The notes below the pieces were generated by a model that worked only from the letters and a program-made list of their open reading frames with translations, was not told where the DNA came from and did not search any database. From assembly GCA_030633645.1 (NCBI GenBank), contig DAOVRY010000028.1:1-7607 (forward strand): a DNA stretch of 7,607 nucleotides, given 5' to 3'. Below are positions 3,827-7,607 of this stretch, one piece after another; positions within the stretch are counted from its first letter, which is position 1; the number at the start of each line of letters is the position of its first letter. The DNA comes from Pseudomonadota bacterium. GTDB lineage: Bacteria > Desulfobacterota > DSM-4660 > Desulfatiglandales > B25-G16. The position numbers and the translations under genes were made by a program.

Positions 3827-5201
3827 CATCGAAGATTTTGCCAGGGTTCAGGATCACATTTGGATCAAAAACCTTCTTTATTCTGCTCATAAGTTCCAAA
3901 CCTGCCTGTGGTATCTCCATACCAATATATGGTTTCTTGGTTATCCCCACTCCGTGTTCACCTGAGATTGTGCCTTTAAGGTCGATGACAAGCTTCAGTA
4001 TCTCTTTCAAGGCCTTATCTGCTTTTGCTGATTCATCCTTGTCATCTCTGTTGAACATGATATTTACATGGATATTCCCGTCTCCAGCATGTCCAAATGA
4101 AGGAATAGGTAAATTGTATTTCCGCCCGATATCCGAGAGGCGTGTAACGAAATCAGCAAGAGAGCTCCTCGGAACAACTACATCCTGGTTAATCTTGTGA
4201 GGCCTTAATTGTAGAAGGGATGGTGACAAATTCCTCCGTGCCTTCCAAAGAACTTCTGCCTCCCCTTTATCCCTGGCAAGGCGAAATTCAACTATTCCCA
4301 TTTTCTGGCAGAGCGCCTCTATTTTCCTTACATCTCTATCTATCAGGACTTGATCCCCATCAACTTCTATCAAGAGGAGAGTCACATCACCTTTTGGGAG
4401 GTCAAGGTTAAGCTGGTCTCTAACACACTCAACTGATAGGCTTTCCATGAACTCGATGGTCGTTGGGACAATCTTTTCCTTGATGATCATGGATACGCAC
4501 CGTGCGGCAGACAATATGTCAGGAAAAACAGCCAGCATCGTTTTTTTCATCGCAGGTTTTGGAATGAGCCTGAGGGTAATCTCTGTAATAATGGCCAGGG
4601 TGCCCTCTGAGCCGACCATAAGTCTGGTAAGATCATAGCCCACAACGCCTTTGGCGGTCTGCACCCCAGTGGTGAGAATTTCACCCGTTGGTAGCACCAC
4701 TTTTAGTGCAAGCACGTAGTCTCTTGTTACCCCATATTTTACCGCCCTTAGACCACCGGCACACTCGGCTACGTTACCCCCTATGGTTGAAACATCCAGG
4801 CTCGCTGGATCAGGCGGATAAAACAGGCCCCGTTTTTCCACCTCTTCCTGCAGATGGCCGGTTATTACGCCTGGCTCCACCTTTGCTATCAAATTATCTT
4901 CATCGATTAGAAGAATCCGGTCGAATCTGTCCATTGCAACTACCAACCCACCTTGCACAGCAAGGGCACCACCACTCATACCGCTTCCAGCTCCCCGCGG
5001 TACGACAGGAAAGCGCTCCCTATTGGCGAGCTGCAAGATTCGGGATATCTCGCCTGCATCTTTGGGAAAAGCTACCACATCAGGCATGAATTGGTGTTGA
5101 GTTCCATCGTGGGAGTAGGGAAGCAGATCTTCCGTCTTGATGAGGATATTCTTCTCACCAACGGTATGAGTGAGTTTTGAGAGAACTGATTTGGGGATCA
5201 T
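3819..5201 (-). CDS. glcD: FAD-binding oxidoreductase, GlcD/D-2-hydroxyacid dehydrogenase family
   Basis: The 460-residue protein has the normal full length for the family. The N-terminal FAD-binding (PCMH-type) domain spans about 35-215, with the flavin-contacting VVPRGAGSGMSGGAL (66-80) and DVSTIGGNVAECAGG (136-150). The C-terminal FAD-oxidase cap contains GHAGDGNIHVN (370-380) and SGEHGVG (413-419). By comparison with D-2-hydroxyglutarate and D-lactate dehydrogenases, H371, H378 and E414 would bind the metal and H415 would be the catalytic base. The expected reaction is oxidation of glycolate, D-lactate or another D-2-hydroxyacid to the 2-oxoacid, with electrons passed to an Fe-S or ETF partner. 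No GlcE, GlcF or Fe-S gene is next to it. The ATG overlaps the recR stop as ATGA and there is no good Shine-Dalgarno sequence, so translation is probably coupled to recR. Substrate is undetermined. Confidence 0.9.
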   Translation of the reverse strand: MIPKSVLSKLTHTVGEKNILIKTEDLLPYSHDGTQHQFMPDVVAFPKDAGEISRILQLANRERFPVVPRGAGSGMSGGALAVQGGLVVAMDRFDRILLIDEDNLIAKVEPGVITGHLQEEVEKRGLFYPPDPASLDVSTIGGNVAECAGGLRAVKYGVTRDYVLALKVVLPTGEILTTGVQTAKGVVGYDLTRLMVGSEGTLAIITEITLRLIPKPAMKKTMLAVFPDILSAARCVSMIIKEKIVPTTIEFMESLSVECVRDQLNLDLPKGDVTLLLIEVDGDQVLIDRDVRKIEALCQKMGIVEFRLARDKGEAEVLWKARRNLSPSLLQLRPHKINQDVVVPRSSLADFVTRLSDIGRKYNLPIPSFGHAGDGNIHVNIMFNRDDKDESAKADKALKEILKLVIDLKGTISGEHGVGITKKPYIGMEIPQAGLELMSRIKKVFDPNVILNPGKIFDVK

Positions 5202-5803
5202 GAATCGCAGGGGGATCGGTTGTCTAGGGATCTTTTCAAGGTCATGCTATCTGTATATTTGAGGTCACCGCCCAGGGGAATACCTAAGGCAATTCTTGTA
5301 ATGCTTAAACCCCTTCCTTTCAGAAAATCAGTAAGATAGGAAGCGGTAGCCTCTCCTTCTACGGTTGGATTAAGGGCTAGTATAACCTCTCTGATGTCTT
5401 CCTTTTTCAGCCGTGACATAAGCTCAGATATGCGCAGATCTTCAACCCCAATACCGTCTAAAGGGGAAAGAACTCCCTGAAGGATATGGTACCTGCCCCT
5501 AAAGGCCCCTGATTTCTCAATGGCCAGTTGTTCTCCAGGCCCTTCGATAACGCAGAGAATGCTGTTTGCCCTTCTTTGATCGGTGCAAATGGGGCATGGG
5601 TCAGTATCCGTAAGGTTGAAGCAGACAGAGCAGAACTTGATCTTTTCTTTTACGTCCAGGAGGCTCTGCGCCAGTCCCTCTGCGAGTTCCTTTGGACTCC
5701 TCAAAACGTAGAGGGCTAATCTCTCCGCTGATTTCTTTCCAATGCCGGGAAATTTACTGAATTGTTCGATTAGTCTTCCGAGTGATGGCGGATAAATTCC
5801 CAT
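5198..5803 (-). CDS. recR: Recombination mediator protein RecR
   Basis: The 201-residue protein has RecR's usual length and domain order. These are an N-terminal helix-hairpin-helix with FPGIGKKSAERLA (18-30), a C4 zinc finger (C58, C61, C70, C73), a Toprim domain beginning VIEGPGEQLAIEKSG (85-99) with YHILQGVLSPLDGIG (105-119), and a C-terminal segment ending in GIPLGGDLKYTDSMTL. RecR acts with RecO, and RecF in some species, to load RecA onto SSB-coated single-stranded DNA at gaps and stalled forks. It starts 10 nt after the ybaB stop and its TGA overlaps the next ATG. The Shine-Dalgarno sequence is weak (TAGAG), consistent with coupling to ybaB. Confidence 0.97.
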   Translation of the reverse strand: MGIYPPSLGRLIEQFSKFPGIGKKSAERLALYVLRSPKELAEGLAQSLLDVKEKIKFCSVCFNLTDTDPCPICTDQRRANSILCVIEGPGEQLAIEKSGAFRGRYHILQGVLSPLDGIGVEDLRISELMSRLKKEDIREVILALNPTVEGEATASYLTDFLKGRGLSITRIALGIPLGGDLKYTDSMTLKRSLDNRSPCDS

Positions 5804-5813
5804 AATTCAAACT

Positions 5814-6134
5814 CTATATTATGCCTGGTATCTTGACTCCACCGGTCAACTGGGCCATCTTCTCACTGACCATTTGTTTTGCTTGATACAATGCGTCGTT
5901 GACTGCGGCCAAAACAAGATCTTCTAACATTTCAACGTCATCCGGATCCACTACCTCGGGATCAATCTTTATCGAAACGATTTCCTGTTTTCCATTTGCT
6001 ACAACGGTAACCATCCCGCCTCCGGCGGATGCCTCAACCGTCTTTTCACCTAACTCTTCTTGTAATTTTGCCATCTTCTCCTGAAGCTCTTGCGCCTTTT
6101 TTAGCAAATTACCCATATTAGGCAGCCCTTTCAT
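5814..6134 (-). CDS. ybaB: YbaB/EbfC-family nucleoid-associated protein
   Basis: Read from the ATG at 6134 the protein has 106 residues, the usual size. It starts MKGLPNMGNLLKKAQELQEK, followed by the coiled-coil-forming helix QEKMAKLQEELGEKTVEA. GGGMVTVVANGKQEIVSIKI and DPDDVEMLEDLVLAAVNDA follow in the usual YbaB order. YbaB/EbfC dimers bind DNA as tweezers and help organise the nucleoid, and the gene usually lies between dnaX and recR. Here recR follows by 10 nt but no dnaX precedes; the upstream gene is a lipoprotein gene. The ATG at 6149 is rejected because it forms part of the GGAGG ribosome binding site that serves 6134. Confidence 0.95.
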   Translation of the reverse strand: MKGLPNMGNLLKKAQELQEKMAKLQEELGEKTVEASAGGGMVTVVANGKQEIVSIKIDPEVVDPDDVEMLEDLVLAAVNDALYQAKQMVSEKMAQLTGGVKIPGII

Positions 6135-6142
6135 CAACGTGA

Positions 6143-6147
6143 CCTCC
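6143..6147 (-). promoter_or_regulatory. Ribosome binding site fixing the ybaB start at 6134
   Basis: GGAGG on the minus strand lies 8 nt before ATG-AAA-GGG. The upstream in-frame ATG (6149-6147) overlaps this site, so the shorter MKGLPNMG start is preferred. Confidence 0.7.
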
Positions 6148-6155
6148 ATATAAAT

Positions 6156-6194
6156 CCGTTAAACGGGTTGAAAGTTTTATCCGCCTGTGGCGGA
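6156..6194. repeat. Two small palindromes upstream of ybaB
   Basis: CCGTTAAACGG (6156-6166) is a palindrome with a single central base. TCCGCC (6180-6185) and GGCGGA (6189-6194) form a GC-rich 6-bp stem with a 3-nt loop. On the minus strand the second is followed by TAAAACTTT rather than a clean T-run. It could be a weak terminator for the argH-lipoprotein transcript or a dispersed palindrome. The rest of the 171-nt spacer (6135-6305) shows no gene or convincing promoter. Confidence 0.4.
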
Positions 6195-6305
6195 AACTCA
6201 TCGGCTGTTACTCGCCATCGACCTATACATCTATCTGAAACGATGGAATAAGGGAGTTTTGGAGCAATGCAGACGATTGAAAACACCGAGATCCTCTATT
6301 ACCCA

Positions 6306-6488
6306 CTATTCGACCCCTCCATTATTCCAATCCAGCACAAGGTACCCTGGAAGCTGGACCTTCTGTTCAATAGGGGGGGACGAAGAGGGCTTCTGGGGCA
6401 GGGAAGGTGGCCCTTTTCTACCACAGCCTACAAGTACTACGAGAAGTAGTACCACAACAAGGAGCCTCAACACATTTCTTTTGGTCAT
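6306..6488 (-). CDS. Small LptM/YifL-like lipoprotein
   Basis: The 60-residue product starts MTKRNVLR, followed by a hydrophobic stretch (about 9-21) and the lipobox LVGC with C22, so it should be lipidated and membrane-anchored. The mature start CGRKGPPSLPQ matches the CGxKGPLxLP motif of the LptM/YifL family. LptM helps the LPS transporter LptDE assemble in the outer membrane in Escherichia coli; the same role here is inference from the motif. The mature chain is only 39 residues and Pro/Ser-rich. The ATG overlaps the argH TGA as ATGA, indicating coupled translation. Such a lipoprotein gene commonly lies behind argH and before lysA or dapF. Here lysA is absent and ybaB follows after 171 nt. 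Confidence 0.85.
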   Translation of the reverse strand: MTKRNVLRLLVVVLLLVVLVGCGRKGPPSLPQKPSSSPPIEQKVQLPGYLVLDWNNGGVE

Positions 6489-7607
6489 GTTTTTAGCTCT
6501 TCTCTTGCATTGTTTAGTGCATTTTTAACTGTCTTTGACCCGGTGCCCCCATGAATATTTCTCCGCTCAATACACAGAGATGGATCCAGCCATCCGTACA
6601 CATCATCGTCAATGAGGGGACTAAATCGTTTCATTTCAGCTAGGTCTAACTGATGCAGCTCCTTGTTTTTCTTTTGAGCGGACAGGATCATATCCCCCAC
6701 AAGGTGATGGGCGTGCCGGAATGTCATCCCCTTAGTAACGAGATAATCAGCCAGGTCTGTGGCAACCAGATATCCTTGCGCAACAGCCTTTTTGATGGTC
6801 TCTTTTTTGAATGTTACCTCTTTGAGAAGGGGAGAAAGGATAGCGAGTGATTTTTCTATTGTATCGGCAGTATCAAAGAGGGGCTCCTTATCTTCTTGCA
6901 TGTCCTTGTTATAGGCGAGGGGAAGTCCTTTCATGGTGGTAAGAAGAGAAATCAAATTCCCGTACACCCTTCCGGTTTTTCCCCTGATCAGCTCAGGAAT
7001 ATCAGGATTCTTTTTCTGGGGCATGATGCTGCTACCGGTAGCAAAGGCATCGGAGATCTCGACAAAGTCAAATTCCTGGGTGGACCAGATAATCAGCTCT
7101 TCACAGAGACGGGAAAGGTGCATCATTAAGAGGGCAGAAACAAACATAAACTCAATTATGAAGTCCCTGTCTGATACTGCATCCATACTGTTGGCAGTGA
7201 TGCCTTGCATGTGCAGCTCTCTGGACAGGAATTCCCTATCTATATTGAAGGTTGCCCCGGCCAATGCTGCGCTACCCAAAGGAAGAACGTTGGTTCTCTT
7301 TAAGGCTTCCTCATAACGGCTCGTGTCCCTCTTGAGCATCTCGTAGTAAGCAAGCAGGTGATGTGCCAGGAGGACCGGCTGAGCCCGCTGGAGATGGGTG
7401 TAGCCTGGGATAATCAGGTCGTGGTTTTCTTCTGCCAGCTCGATCAAGGATACCTGGAATTCCTTTACGAGGTGGATAATTCTGATAATTGAATTTCTAA
7501 CGTATAGTCTCGTATCGAGGGCTATTTGATCGTTTCTGCTTCTACCAGTATGGAGCTTTTCCCCTAAGGGGCCAATCTTTTCTATGAGAGCGTTCTCAAT
7601 GTGGGTA
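6485..7607 (-). CDS. argH: Argininosuccinate lyase, missing its N-terminus (runs off the right edge)
   Basis: The visible 373 residues remain open to the right edge. They begin THIENALIEKIGPLGEKLHT and run into the substrate-binding HTGRSRNDQIALD. Next come PGYTHLQRAQP with a conserved active-site His, and the fumarase/aspartase-superfamily signature GSSIMPQKKNPD, whose first Ser region carries the catalytic serine on a flexible loop. The C-terminal end is HGGTGSKTVKNALNNAREEL. ArgH splits argininosuccinate into arginine and fumarate, the last step of arginine synthesis, as a cytoplasmic homotetramer. Full-length ArgH has about 460 residues, so roughly 90 are outside the window. The TTG at 7447 is an internal codon, not the start, because conserved sequence continues upstream. 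The TGA overlaps the lipoprotein ATG. Confidence 0.97.
   Translation of the reverse strand, partial: THIENALIEKIGPLGEKLHTGRSRNDQIALDTRLYVRNSIIRIIHLVKEFQVSLIELAEENHDLIIPGYTHLQRAQPVLLAHHLLAYYEMLKRDTSRYEEALKRTNVLPLGSAALAGATFNIDREFLSRELHMQGITANSMDAVSDRDFIIEFMFVSALLMMHLSRLCEELIIWSTQEFDFVEISDAFATGSSIMPQKKNPDIPELIRGKTGRVYGNLISLLTTMKGLPLAYNKDMQEDKEPLFDTADTIEKSLAILSPLLKEVTFKKETIKKAVAQGYLVATDLADYLVTKGMTFRHAHHLVGDMILSAQKKNKELHQLDLAEMKRFSPLIDDDVYGWLDPSLCIERRNIHGGTGSKTVKNALNNAREELKT

Noticed and set aside
4688..5089. A 133-residue plus-strand open frame within the oxidase gene
   Set aside because: It is a shadow of the GlcD-type gene, whose motifs are unambiguous on the other strand.

Overview
The window looks like a piece of chromosome from a Gram-negative bacterium, most plausibly a Deltaproteobacterium (Desulfobacterota) or a close relative. 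The clues are a small lipoprotein directly behind argH, an FmdB-type zinc-ribbon protein, a solitary GlcD-type flavoprotein, a stand-alone GMP-synthase-like ATP pyrophosphatase, and strong GGAGG-type ribosome binding sites. The taxonomic call is inference from gene content; no rRNA or other marker gene is present.

Layout. Positions 1-311 (minus) hold the N-terminal part of an enoyl-CoA hydratase/isomerase that runs off the left edge. Positions 312-1343 are about 1 kb with no intact gene. They hold several inverted repeats, a frameshifted signal-peptide remnant and a dispersed-repeat or terminator hairpin. Positions 1344-2258 (plus) hold the only plus-strand gene, a probable modification-dependent (type IV, ScoMcrA-like) restriction endonuclease. 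It has an N-terminal SRA-like reader domain, a C-terminal HNH nuclease domain and an unusual hexapeptide-repeat basic tail. Convergent to it lies a minus-strand GMP-synthase C-terminal-like protein (2306-3271). A structured 180-nt spacer separates that gene from a small FmdB-family zinc-ribbon gene (3452-3670). Next come, all on the minus strand, a GlcD-type FAD-linked oxidase (3819-5201), recR (5198-5803) and ybaB (5814-6134). The last two genes are an LptM-like small lipoprotein (6306-6488) and argH (6485-7607, running off the right edge without its N-terminus).

How the genes fit together. Transcription from position 7607 down to about 2306 is co-directional. argH and the lipoprotein overlap by ATGA, ybaB and recR are 10 nt apart, and recR and the oxidase again overlap by ATGA. 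These look like two translationally linked modules: argH-lipoprotein, and ybaB-recR-oxidase. ybaB-recR is the classical recombination/nucleoid pair, here without dnaX in front. fmdB seems to have its own promoter, and the GMP-synthase-like gene follows it through the structured spacer.

Most interesting are the orphan SRA-HNH nuclease beside a gene-poor, repeat-rich flank; the divergent stand-alone GMP-synthase-like ATPase with an unexplained RNA-like leader; and the decayed exported-protein gene. No complete new multi-gene defence system is visible: the nuclease has no partner gene inside the window.
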